Assembly (NCBI GenBank): GCA_902475455.1
Contig: CABRZO010000070.1
Span: forward strand, 1-11,185
Direction: 5' to 3'
Origin: an uncultured Eubacteriales bacterium
GTDB taxonomy: Bacteria; Bacillota; Clostridia; Oscillospirales; Oscillospiraceae
DNA: 11,185 bases
Within the stretch, counting starts at the first letter, position 1; every line of letters starts with the position of its first letter. This document shows, piece by piece, positions 1 to 6,459 of the stretch. The translations under genes were made by a program, and so were the position numbers. The notes under the pieces are model-generated. The model was not told the DNA's origin and did no database searches. It worked only from the letters and a program-made list of their open reading frames with translations.

Positions 1-1042
1 CGCAGTGGAAGCCCATGAAGGTGTCAGTGAGGGTGTAATCAAACTTGCCCTTGATGTCCTCGTCATAGATGTACTGGGGCACCGAGTTGTTGATGTCCAG
101 CAGGGTGACGGTATCACCGGAGACGCACATGCCGATGTACTCGCTGAGGGCGCCGTAGACGTCCACCTCGCAGGACACCGGAATGCCCCGGGACACCAGC
201 CGGGAGTTCACATAGCAGGGCTCAAAGCCGAACTCCGAGGGGAAGGCGGGCCAGCACTTGTCGGCGAAGGCCACATACTGCTTGGCCCCCTTGTGCTCCT
301 CAGCCCAGTCCAGCAGAGTGAGCTCAAACTGAGCCATCCGGGCGGACAGGTCGGGATAGTACTTGCCCTCGCCCATCTCCTTGGCCATGTCCTCGCAGAC
401 GGCGGGGATCCGGGGATCGTCCTTGTGGGCACGATAGGCCACCAGCAGGTCCAGCTCGCTGTTCTCCTCAATCTCCACCCCCAGCTCATAGAGGCCCTTG
501 ATGGGGGCGTTGCAGGCGAAGAAGTCCTGGGGCCGGGGGCCGAAGGTGATAATCTTCAGGTTCTTGACGCCGATGACAGCCCGGGCCACCGGCACGAAGT
601 CGGCGATCATCTGGGCGATTTCGGGAGCGGTGCCCACGGGGTATTCGGGAATATAGCCCTTCAGGTGCCGCATGCCCAGGTTATAGGAGCAGTTGAGCAT
701 GCCGCAGTAGGCGTCGCCCCGGCCGTCTATCATATCGCCGTCACCCTCGGCGGCGGAGACGAACATGCAGGGACCGTCAAAGTACTTGGCGATCAGAGTT
801 TCCGGGGTCTCGGGGCCGAAGTTGCCCAGGAAGACCACCAGGGCGTTGCAGCCGGCGGCCTGGACATCGGAAACGGCGGAGAGCATGTCCTTCTCATTTT
901 CCACGGTGACGGGACACTCGTAAATGTCTCCGGAATAGGCCTCCACAATGGCCTTCCGGCGCCGCTCCGACAGAGAGATCGGGAAGCAGTCCCGGCTCAC
1001 GGCGATGATACCCAGCTTGACTTCAGGAATATTGGTCATCAT
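1..1042 (-). CDS. L-fucose/L-arabinose isomerase family protein, C-terminus cut by window edge
   Basis: Ketol-isomerase-family protein, expected to interconvert an aldose and its ketose in the cytoplasm. Only the first 347 codons lie here. Translating the minus strand from 1042 gives an opening of the type VKLGIIAVSRDCFPISL, a Rossmann-like first domain, and a segment near residues 286-318 (SCEVDVYGALSEY, then TLLDINN). By analogy with fucose isomerase, Glu292 and Asp316 are candidate metal ligands. The last residues, FMGFHC, run off the edge. Family members are usually about 450-500 residues, so roughly a quarter is missing. Two in-frame ATGs (1042 and 1039) are possible; the GAGG at 1051-1054 lies 8 nt before the first. 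The gene is 29 bp after the DUF4867 gene on the same strand, so it is probably the third gene of the kinase operon. The family is secure. The substrate (L-fucose, D-arabinose, L-arabinose or another) cannot be decided. Confidence 0.85.
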   Translation of the reverse strand, partial: MMTNIPEVKLGIIAVSRDCFPISLSERRRKAIVEAYSGDIYECPVTVENEKDMLSAVSDVQAAGCNALVVFLGNFGPETPETLIAKYFDGPCMFVSAAEGDGDMIDGRGDAYCGMLNCSYNLGMRHLKGYIPEYPVGTAPEIAQMIADFVPVARAVIGVKNLKIITFGPRPQDFFACNAPIKGLYELGVEIEENSELDLLVAYRAHKDDPRIPAVCEDMAKEMGEGKYYPDLSARMAQFELTLLDWAEEHKGAKQYVAFADKCWPAFPSEFGFEPCYVNSRLVSRGIPVSCEVDVYGALSEYIGMCVSGDTVTLLDINNSVPQYIYDEDIKGKFDYTLTDTFMGFHC

Positions 1043-1071
1043 AATAAAAACCTCGCTTTTTGATCTGCCGC

Positions 1072-1707
1072 TCAGAGGCTGGCAGAGATATCAATGTTGA
1101 TGCCGTCCAGCCGCACCGGCGCTCCCTGGGCGGCCTCGGCGCTGTCGGCATGGGCCAACAGCCACTTGTTGCAGGCCCACAGGGTAGCGTCCTCCCCGTT
1201 CAGGGGGGCGATCTCCGGCTTGGGGCCGTTGGTGCCCTTGGGCAGCGCCACCAGCACCCGGAAACCCTTGTCGGGGTCCACATGGCAGGGGGCATAGTGC
1301 AGGGTGGTGGCGTAAACCTCCACCAGCACTCCGGCGGGCACCCGGAAGGCCTTGACCTTCTCCGTGTTCAGCCGGCCGTTTTCCAGGTCATCCAACTTGG
1401 CCAGCAGCAGGATAAAGTCGGTGGTACCGCAATTGAGCTCACTGTCCCGGTGGTACTCCAGGCAGTTGAGCTTGGTATTGTGGCCGTTGCACCAGCCCAG
1501 CTGTACCGGCATGCCGCCATAGGCGTTATTGGAGATCAATCCCGCGATGGGCAGCACCTCTAACTCCGGCTGGGAGGGCACATAGTCCACTCCCTCAGGG
1601 ACCGGGGTGACCTGCTCCAGAGTCCGGAGCAGATCGGTGGTGCCATACCCCTCCAGGACCTTGCCATAGGGGGTAAACGCGGCGTCGTAAACAGAATAAA
1701 TGTTCAT
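1072..1707 (-). CDS. DUF4867 family protein, cupin-like, in sugar operon
   Basis: A 211-residue protein that I recognise as DUF4867, a family of Firmicutes with no established reaction. It has no signal peptide or membrane segment, so it is probably cytoplasmic. A cupin-like pattern is visible: a first cluster at residues 76-90 (GHN, then LEYHRDSE, with His86 and Glu90) and a second at 124-142 (PAG, Glu130, LHYAPCH with His137 and His142). These His/Glu residues could bind a metal, as in cupin sugar isomerases and epimerases; that is inference. ATG at 1707 is preferred over an upstream in-frame ATG at 1779 because AAGAGGTGAG sits just before it and the extra N-terminal residues look like translated spacer. 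It lies between the kinase and the isomerase in one operon, which suggests a step on the same sugar, such as epimerisation or lactone handling. Confidence 0.85.
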   Translation of the reverse strand: MNIYSVYDAAFTPYGKVLEGYGTTDLLRTLEQVTPVPEGVDYVPSQPELEVLPIAGLISNNAYGGMPVQLGWCNGHNTKLNCLEYHRDSELNCGTTDFILLLAKLDDLENGRLNTEKVKAFRVPAGVLVEVYATTLHYAPCHVDPDKGFRVLVALPKGTNGPKPEIAPLNGEDATLWACNKWLLAHADSAEAAQGAPVRLDGINIDISASL

Positions 1708-1720
1708 AGTCTCACCTCTT

Positions 1721-1738
1721 GGGAGGGGGTTCCCTCCC
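1721..1738 (-). other. Intercistronic hairpin just upstream of DUF4867 ribosome binding site
   Basis: A perfect 7-bp inverted repeat (GGGAGGG / CCCTCCC) with a 4-nt loop. On the minus-strand mRNA it ends directly before AAGAGGTGAG, the DUF4867 ribosome binding site. There is no U-tract, so it is not an intrinsic terminator. The 3' arm contains CCUC, which could instead pair with the GAGG of the ribosome binding site, giving two mutually exclusive folds. It may act in mRNA stability or translation control. Confidence 0.5.
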
Positions 1739-1826
1739 GCTTTTCGCGAATTCTCGTTGTCCCTGTTCCCGGAGGCCAATGGCTGCCTGGACCGGAGCGC
1801 AACGGTTACGGATCCCGTTTTCCAGG

Positions 1827-3311
1827 TCAGTCTTCCTGGTTCAGCACCGGAAACAGCGCCTTCACCGCGGGATAGATGCGCTGGAACTTCCGGTACCGGT
1901 TCTCATAGCGCCGGGCGATCTCCTCATCGGGAACGATCACATCGGTCACCCGCACCAGACGGTCAGCCGCCTCTTCCACCGAGGCGTACTCCCCGCAGGC
2001 CACCGCCGCCAGAATGGCGCCGCCGTAGCCGGGGCCCTCCTCGGATTCAATCACCTCGATCTCCAGGTTGCAGACGTTGGCAAAGATCTTGCGCCACAGG
2101 GGACTCTTGGCGCCGCCACCGCAGATCCGGCTCCGGCGGATGTCGATTCCCAGGGACCGGGCCACCTCCAGAGAGTCCCGGATGGCGAAGGCCACCCCCT
2201 CCAGCACCGCCTGGGTCAGGTCGGTACGGGTGTTGTCCATGGTCAGGCCGATAAAGGTACCCCGGGCGTTGGTATCGTTGATGGGAGAGCGCTCTCCCAT
2301 CAGATAGGGCAAGAAGAACACGTGGTTTCTGCCCAGCTTGTCGTCGGTGATGCCCGCCTGTTCCCCTGCATAGTCCTGGGTGCCGATGATCTCATCCATC
2401 CACCACTTATTGCAGGAGGCGGCGGAGAGCATGCAGCCCATCAGATGATAGCTGCCGTCGGCGTGGGCGAAGGAGTGGAGGGCGTTGTGCTCATCCACCC
2501 CGAAGCTGCGGCTGGAGATGAAGATGGTGCCCGAGGTGCCCAGGCTGATATTGCAGGCGCCCTCTCCCACAGTGCCGGTGCCCACCGCTGCCGCGGCGTT
2601 GTCCCCGGCACCGGCGCACACCTTCACCGTCTCCGGCAGGCCCAGTGCCTGGGCCATCTCCGGTTTCAGGGTGCCCACCACTTCATAGCTCTCAAAGATC
2701 TTGGCCATCTGGGACTCCTTCAGGCCGCAGACCTCCAGCATCTCTTTGGACCAGCACTTGTGCTCCACGTCAAAGAGCAGCATGCCGGAGGCGTCGGAGA
2801 CGTCGGTACAGTGGACTCCGGTGAGCATGTAGTTCAGGTAGTCCTTGGGCAGCATGACCTTGGCGATCTTTGCGAACAGCTCCGGCTCATGCTTGCGCAT
2901 CCACAGCACCTTGGGGGCGGTGAAGCCGGCGAAGGCGATGTTGGCGGTGCGCTGGGACAGGGCCTCCTTGCCGATCACCTGGTTGAGATAGTCGGTCTCC
3001 TCGGCGGTGCGGCCGTCGTTCCAGAGGATGGCGGGACGCAGCACCCGGTCCTCCTGGTCCAGCACCACCAGGCCGTGCATCTGGCCGCCGCAGCCGATGC
3101 CGGCGATCTGGGATTTGTCACAGTCCGCCGTCAGAGCCCGGATGCCTTCCACCGTCTCCCGGAGCCAGTCCTCGGGGTTCTGTTCCGACCAGCCGGGATG
3201 GGGGAAGGAGATGGGATACTCCCGGGAGACAATTTTCTGAATTTTGCCCGCTCCGTCCATCAGCAGCAGCTTGACGGCGGAGGTGCCAAGATCCACACCA
3301 ATATACAACAT
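1827..3311 (-). CDS. xylB: Xylulokinase-like FGGY-family carbohydrate kinase
   Basis: ATP-dependent sugar kinase of 494 residues, the normal length for xylulokinase. It would phosphorylate D-xylulose (or a related ketose) at C5 to feed the pentose phosphate pathway in the cytoplasm. Visible elements are the N-terminal phosphate loop GVDLGTSAVK (Asp7, Gly9, Thr10), the substrate motif GCGGQMHGLVVLD (residues 73-85) with LWNDGRT at 96-102, GAGDNAAAAVG with the likely catalytic base Asp237, the second phosphate motif ISLGTSGT (255-262) and the C-terminal adenosine motif CGGGAKSPLWR (397-407). The QMHG motif fits xylulokinase better than glycerol kinase. ATG 3311 has AAAGGAG at 3322-3328 on the complementary strand. 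It is the first gene of the minus-strand operon, followed after 119 bp by the DUF4867 gene. FGGY substrate specificity drifts readily, so the sugar remains unproven. Confidence 0.93.
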   Translation of the reverse strand: MLYIGVDLGTSAVKLLLMDGAGKIQKIVSREYPISFPHPGWSEQNPEDWLRETVEGIRALTADCDKSQIAGIGCGGQMHGLVVLDQEDRVLRPAILWNDGRTAEETDYLNQVIGKEALSQRTANIAFAGFTAPKVLWMRKHEPELFAKIAKVMLPKDYLNYMLTGVHCTDVSDASGMLLFDVEHKCWSKEMLEVCGLKESQMAKIFESYEVVGTLKPEMAQALGLPETVKVCAGAGDNAAAAVGTGTVGEGACNISLGTSGTIFISSRSFGVDEHNALHSFAHADGSYHLMGCMLSAASCNKWWMDEIIGTQDYAGEQAGITDDKLGRNHVFFLPYLMGERSPINDTNARGTFIGLTMDNTRTDLTQAVLEGVAFAIRDSLEVARSLGIDIRRSRICGGGAKSPLWRKIFANVCNLEIEVIESEEGPGYGGAILAAVACGEYASVEEAADRLVRVTDVIVPDEEIARRYENRYRKFQRIYPAVKALFPVLNQED

Positions 3312-3330
3312 AACTGATTCGCTCCTTTAG

Positions 3331-3343
3331 CCGGCATTGCCGG
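3331..3343 (-). other. Small hairpin just upstream of the kinase ribosome binding site
   Basis: A 5-bp inverted repeat (CCGGC / GCCGG) with a 3-nt loop lies two bases before the AAAGGAG of xylB in the leader RNA. It is too short to be a terminator and is listed only as part of the structured leader. Confidence 0.3.
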
Positions 3344-3371
3344 TCTGATGGTCGGATACCATTGGACGGGG

Positions 3372-3407
3372 AAAACAGCCCCCGGCGCTTTACGGCACCC
3401 CGGGCTG
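3372..3407 (-). terminator. Attenuator-like hairpin with short U-run in the xylB leader
   Basis: Read on the minus strand, an outer 6-bp stem (CAGCCC with GGGCTG; plus-strand positions 3402-3407 and 3376-3381) and an inner 5-bp stem (GGUGC with GCGCC, one G-U pair) are separated by a symmetric GG/GG internal loop and capped by six nucleotides. The stem is followed at once by UUUU, then CCCC. A GC-rich stem plus U-run between promoter and gene is what an attenuator looks like, but four U residues are few. GGGG on the 3' side could also pair with the CCCC after the U-run, giving an alternative fold that would hide the U-run. Confidence 0.35.
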
Positions 3408-3521
3408 CATACCGCCGGTGGGGTCCGGGCCAAGGATGGCCATTCCCGGCCTGAGGCTGTCCGTCAGCAAGATATCCGTTCCATTCCCCTCTCCGTAGAG
3501 AGTATTTTTGAAACGTCGCAT
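3390..3521 (-). CDS. Possible 43-codon leader ORF upstream of xylB
   Basis: An ATG at 3521 opens 43 codons ending in TAA at 3390-3392. The predicted peptide starts MRRFKNTLYGEG and ends PTGGMQPGVP; I recognise no family. The start would be only about 10-12 nt after the predicted transcription start, with a purine-rich AAGAAAAGAA before it rather than a good Shine-Dalgarno site, so translation is doubtful. What favours it is position: its stop codon falls in the loop of the attenuator-like hairpin at 3372-3407, so a terminating ribosome would cover and melt that stem. It could equally be a chance ORF in GC-rich leader DNA. Confidence 0.25.
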   Translation of the reverse strand: MRRFKNTLYGEGNGTDILLTDSLRPGMAILGPDPTGGMQPGVP

Positions 3522-3535
3522 TTCTTTTCTTAATA

Positions 3536-3565
3536 TCGATTTTATAAATCGACATTATGAATGTC
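3536..3565. promoter_or_regulatory. Two overlapping palindromes over the xylB promoter, probable operators
   Basis: TCGATTTTATAAATCGA (3536-3552) has perfect 7-bp arms around a 3-nt centre and covers the -10 element. GACATTATGAATGTC (3551-3565) has perfect 6-bp arms around a 3-nt centre and covers the spacer and most of the -35. The two share two bases. A partial copy, TCGATTTAT, recurs at 3606-3614. Binding here would block RNA polymerase. The divergently encoded ROK/XylR-type protein is the obvious candidate, but that link is inferred. Confidence 0.5.
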
Positions 3566-3567
3566 AA
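3539..3567 (-). promoter_or_regulatory. Sigma70-type promoter of the xylB operon
   Basis: On the minus strand a perfect -35 TTGACA (complement of 3562-3567) is separated by exactly 17 bp from TAAAAT (complement of 3539-3544), one mismatch from consensus. Transcription should start near 3532 and give a leader of about 220 nt before the xylB start. It is the best promoter in the AT-rich divergent spacer for this direction, and both core elements are overlapped by palindromes. Confidence 0.75.
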
Positions 3568-3656
3568 TCCTTTTCTTTTATTGATTTCATTTTCGTCAAA
3601 ATTGATCGATTTATTTCCATCGTTTTATGCACTATAACATATAGCTGCTTCATGTT

Positions 3657-3684
3657 TTGTAAAATAACTTTACTTAATTATGAT
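3657..3684 (+). promoter_or_regulatory. Candidate promoter for the ROK regulator-galM unit
   Basis: TTGTAA (3657-3662) and TATGAT (3679-3684) are 16 bp apart in the AT-rich spacer. The -10 matches five of six positions and the -35 four of six. An alternative -10, TATAAC at 3633-3638, has no good -35. The call is weak, but some plus-strand promoter must lie here because the ROK gene is the first of its unit. Confidence 0.35.
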
Positions 3685-3722
3685 AATTTTCTATTTCACT
3701 GGGCCTCAAAACGTGATAAGAT

Positions 3723-3755
3723 AGGAGCAAGTTCAACCAAGGAAGAAGGGCTCCT
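3723..3755 (+). other. Inverted repeat enclosing the ROK gene ribosome binding site
   Basis: AGGAGC (3723-3728) can pair with GCTCCT (3750-3755), leaving a 21-nt loop that contains the likely ribosome binding site (AAGGAAGAAGG, 3739-3749). The ATG at 3758 follows directly. It may slow initiation, but a 6-bp stem with such a large loop is marginal. Confidence 0.25.
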
Positions 3756-3757
3756 CT

Positions 3758-4879
3758 ATGAACGAACTCCCCACCGGACAACGTCAGACCGCGCGAAACA
3801 GGATTTACCGTTACCTGTACAATGCCAAAGAATTCTGCTCCCGGCAGACCCTGGCCCAGGATATCGGCATCAGTATGCCTACCGTCTATCAAAACCTGTC
3901 CAATTTGATGGCGGAGGGGCTGGTATCCTACTCCGGCGAACAGCAGCACACCGGCGGACGCAAGGCCACCGGTCTGCAGATCGTCCCCGACGCCCGCATC
4001 TCCATCGGCGTCTCCGTGACCGAGAACCGGCTGCGGATCACCGCCGCCGACCTGCTGCTGCGGGAGATCGCCTATCATAAGATCTCCTGCAATACCTCCA
4101 TTGAAAACTCCGGCTTTGTGGGCATATTGAGCCAGGAGCTGGAGCAGTTCCTGGATGAGCATGAAATTGACCGCTCCAAATTACTGGGGGTAGGCATCAC
4201 CCTGCCCGGCATCATCACACCGGACGAAAAGCGCATTTTAGCGGCCCCCACCCTCCATATCAAAGACGTGCCTTTGGATCGGCTGTTTGACCTGCCCTAC
4301 CCCATCCATATTGAAAACGACGCCACCAGCGGCGGTTACGCAGAATGGCTTACCCGGGGCAGCCCCAGCAACATGGCCTATCTCTCCCTGGAAAACGGCG
4401 TGGGCGGCGCCATTCTCATTGACGGAACCCCCTACGGCGGCGACGGCCGGCGCAGCGGTGAATTCGGCCACATCTGCGTGGAGCCCGGAGGATTGCAGTG
4501 CAACTGCGGCAAACGGGGCTGTCTTGAGGCCTACTGCTCCGCCCGGCGCATCAGTGACGATCTGGGCATTACGCTGAAGGAATTTTTTGTCCGGGTGGAA
4601 CATCACGAACCCGAATATGAGGCACTGTGGTCGGATCTGCTGCGGCATCTGGCCATTGGAATCAACAATATTCATATGATGCTGGACTGTGATGTAGTTC
4701 TGGGGGGCTTTCTGACCAACTACTTCCAACCCTATCTTCCCCTGCTGCAGCAATATGTGGCCAGCGGCAACCCATTTGAATACAATGCTAATTTCCTGCA
4801 CCTGAGCGTGCTGCGCAAGCACACCGCAGCCCTGGGGGCCGCATTCCATTTCATTCGCCAGTTTGTGGACAACGTCTGA
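3758..4879 (+). CDS. ROK family transcriptional regulator (XylR/NagC type)
   Basis: A 373-residue regulator with an N-terminal winged helix-turn-helix (about residues 12-62, core FCSRQTLAQDIGISMPTVYQNL) and a C-terminal ROK sugar-binding domain. Diagnostic features are IENDATSGGYAEW (186-197, with Asn188 and Asp189), GEFGH (234-238) and the zinc motif CNCGKRGCLE (248-257: Cys248, Cys250, Cys255, plus His238). The phosphate-binding DxGGT loop of ROK kinases is absent; the matching position reads GVSVTENRL near residue 84. This is therefore a sensor, not an active glucokinase. It is divergent to the kinase operon and 15 bp upstream of galM, the usual position for a local repressor released by the pathway sugar. 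The ATG at 3758 has AGAAGGG seven bases upstream. The family is certain; the ligand is unknown. Confidence 0.92.
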   Translation: MNELPTGQRQTARNRIYRYLYNAKEFCSRQTLAQDIGISMPTVYQNLSNLMAEGLVSYSGEQQHTGGRKATGLQIVPDARISIGVSVTENRLRITAADLLLREIAYHKISCNTSIENSGFVGILSQELEQFLDEHEIDRSKLLGVGITLPGIITPDEKRILAAPTLHIKDVPLDRLFDLPYPIHIENDATSGGYAEWLTRGSPSNMAYLSLENGVGGAILIDGTPYGGDGRRSGEFGHICVEPGGLQCNCGKRGCLEAYCSARRISDDLGITLKEFFVRVEHHEPEYEALWSDLLRHLAIGINNIHMMLDCDVVLGGFLTNYFQPYLPLLQQYVASGNPFEYNANFLHLSVLRKHTAALGAAFHFIRQFVDNV

Positions 4880-4894
4880 TCGGGAGGTATTGTT

Positions 4895-5917
4895 ATGGCA
4901 GTTACCCAAGTTCCCTTCGGCCACACCGCCGAAGGCAAGCCCGTCACCGGTTACCGGCTGAGCAACTCCGCCGGGGCCTCGGTGACCATCCTGGACTATG
5001 GGGCCACAGTCCAGTCCCTCTGTGTCCCCAACCGCAACGGCGGCTTCACCGACGTGGTGCTGGGCTACGACACCTTCCGGGAATATGAGGAAAATGACGG
5101 ATACCTGGGGGCCACCATCGGCCGGGTGGGCAATCGGATCGGCGGGGCGGAGTTTTCCCTCAACGGCGTCCGCTATCTTCTGGCCCGGAACGACGGCGAC
5201 AACCATCTCCACGGCGGCAACCGGGGCTTTGACAAGCAGATGTGGCAGGTCTCCCCCAGGGAAAACGCCCTGGTCTTCTTCCGGCTCTCCCCGGACGGGG
5301 AGGAGGGCTATCCCGGCAACTTGCAGGTACAGGTCACCTTCACCCTGACGGAGGACAATGCCCTGGGACTGCAATATGACGCGGAGAGTGACCGGGACAC
5401 CCTGGTAAACCTGACCAACCACAGCTATTTCAATCTGAAGGGCGGCGGCAGTGTGCTGGAACACCAGCTGTATGTCAACGCCGAGCGCTTCTGTGAAAAC
5501 GACGAAGGCTGTCTCCCCACCGGCAGGCTGCTGGAGGTGGAGGGTACCCCCTTTGATTTCCGGGCTGCCAAAGCCATCGGCGCCCACATTGACGCTGATT
5601 CCCAGCAGCTGCGCCGGGGCGGCGGATACGACCACAACTATGTGCTCTCGGGCCGGCACGCCGCCACCCTGTATTGCCCCGAAAGCGGCGTCTGTCTGGA
5701 GGTGGAGACCGATCTGCCCGGCATGCAGGTCTATTCCGCCAACTCCCTGACCCGGCGCAGGGGAAAAGGCGGCAGCCTTATGTCTCCCCGGGACGCCCTC
5801 TGCCTGGAAACCCAGCTCTTCCCCAACGCTATGAACTGCTACGGCTTCCCCTCCCCGGTGCTTCGGGTGGGCCGGCACCTGCACAGTGAGACCATATTCC
5901 GGTTTGGGCTGCGCTGA
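4895..5917 (+). CDS. galM: Aldose 1-epimerase (mutarotase)
   Basis: Interconverts alpha and beta anomers of aldoses in the cytoplasm, so that isomerases and kinases receive the form they accept. At 340 residues it has the normal galM length and a full set of motifs: GRVGNRIGGA (76-85, Arg81), DNHLHGG (102-108, His106), the catalytic-acid motif LTNHSYFNLKG (173-183, His176), YDHNYVL (245-251, Asp246), GMQVYSAN (276-283) and LETQLFPNAMN with the likely catalytic base Glu305. The start at 4895 is set by GGGAGGT at 4882-4888. It lies 15 bp after the ROK gene with no terminator between them, so the two are co-transcribed, and it is followed by a strong terminator. By context it serves the same sugar as the divergent operon. 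Mutarotases are broadly specific, so the gene does not name the sugar. Confidence 0.95.
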   Translation: MAVTQVPFGHTAEGKPVTGYRLSNSAGASVTILDYGATVQSLCVPNRNGGFTDVVLGYDTFREYEENDGYLGATIGRVGNRIGGAEFSLNGVRYLLARNDGDNHLHGGNRGFDKQMWQVSPRENALVFFRLSPDGEEGYPGNLQVQVTFTLTEDNALGLQYDAESDRDTLVNLTNHSYFNLKGGGSVLEHQLYVNAERFCENDEGCLPTGRLLEVEGTPFDFRAAKAIGAHIDADSQQLRRGGGYDHNYVLSGRHAATLYCPESGVCLEVETDLPGMQVYSANSLTRRRGKGGSLMSPRDALCLETQLFPNAMNCYGFPSPVLRVGRHLHSETIFRFGLR

Positions 5918-5932
5918 CAAGTAAAAATAAAA

Positions 5933-5966
5933 GCGTGTGGAATCTCTGGATTCCACACGCTTTTTT
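5933..5966. terminator. Bidirectional intrinsic terminator between galM and marR
   Basis: A perfect 12-bp stem, GCGTGTGGAATC / GATTCCACACGC (5933-5944 and 5949-5960), has a TCTG loop and is followed by six T on the plus strand. On the other strand it is followed by TT, then TATTTTTAC. Two converging genes end on either side, so it should stop both transcripts. Confidence 0.93.
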
Positions 5967-5992
5967 CATCCAATTCACTGACTCCCGCGGTT

Positions 5993-6433
5993 TTACTCTC
6001 CCTCGTCCAGGGCAATGGAGGACTCCGCCGCCAACAGCAGCAGCCGTTTGAACTCCTCCCGCTCCTCCGGGCTCATCTGCTGGGTCATGCGCTGAAAGCA
6101 CCCCTCCACCTGCTCTTTGATAAAGGGATACACCCCCCAGGCCTGTTCCGTGGGATGGATGTCAAAGGTACGCTTGTCCCGGGCGTTGGTGGATCGGGTC
6201 AGAAAGCCGGTCTCCTGGAGCTTGGTCACCGTCTTGGCAATGACGCTTTTATCCAGGGAGAGGCGCTTGGTGATCTCATCCTGGGTCAGCACCTCGAAGT
6301 CACACACAATTAAAATCACCAGCGCCTGGGCCGCCGACAGATGGTACTGGGCACAGCTGTTATTCAGCCAGATATGGGATTTCCGATACAAAATCGAAAT
6401 GGATTTGAACGGACTGTCCATGGTGAAGGCCAT
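5993..6433 (-). CDS. MarR family transcriptional regulator, divergent to MFS transporter
   Basis: A 146-residue winged-helix regulator of typical MarR length. The helix-turn-helix spans about residues 48-76 (LTQDEITKRLSLDKSVIAKTV, then KLQETGF), followed by the wing with NARDKRTFDIHPTE (83-96), a form of the DxR motif that contacts DNA. Flanking helices should make the dimer interface. It has a strong AAAGGAGG upstream of ATG 6433. It is transcribed away from the MFS gene, and the shared 149-bp spacer holds two related palindromes, one overlapping its own -35 site. Autorepression plus repression of the exporter, relieved by a small molecule, is the usual arrangement and is inferred here. The ligand is unknown. 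Confidence 0.92.
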   Translation of the reverse strand: MAFTMDSPFKSISILYRKSHIWLNNSCAQYHLSAAQALVILIVCDFEVLTQDEITKRLSLDKSVIAKTVTKLQETGFLTRSTNARDKRTFDIHPTEQAWGVYPFIKEQVEGCFQRMTQQMSPEEREEFKRLLLLAAESSIALDEGE

Positions 6434-6459
6434 AGGATCAGCCTCCTTTCTTTGCCCGC

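Noticed and set aside
5..1063. Long plus-strand open frame opposite the isomerase gene
   Set aside because: It is antisense to a clear isomerase-family protein. Its Gly/His/Val-rich composition is what a GC-rich gene gives when read on the other strand, and no family is recognisable.
1719..3317. 532-codon plus-strand open frame opposite xylB
   Set aside because: It shadows the full-length kinase with all FGGY motifs on the other strand. It has no ribosome site and His/Gly-rich, low-complexity content.
3505..3525. Catabolite (CcpA cre) site around TTTGAAACGTCGCATTTC
   Set aside because: The spacing between the TG and CG core is one base short of the cre consensus, so it was not called.
3536..3565. 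Palindromes as phage or integrase attachment site
   Set aside because: They coincide exactly with the promoter elements, and there is no integrase, tRNA or direct repeat nearby. Operators explain them better.
4238..5956. 572-codon minus-strand open frame across ROK and galM
   Set aside because: It spans two well-supported plus-strand genes and the terminator, with no recognisable domain, so it is an antisense artefact of high GC.
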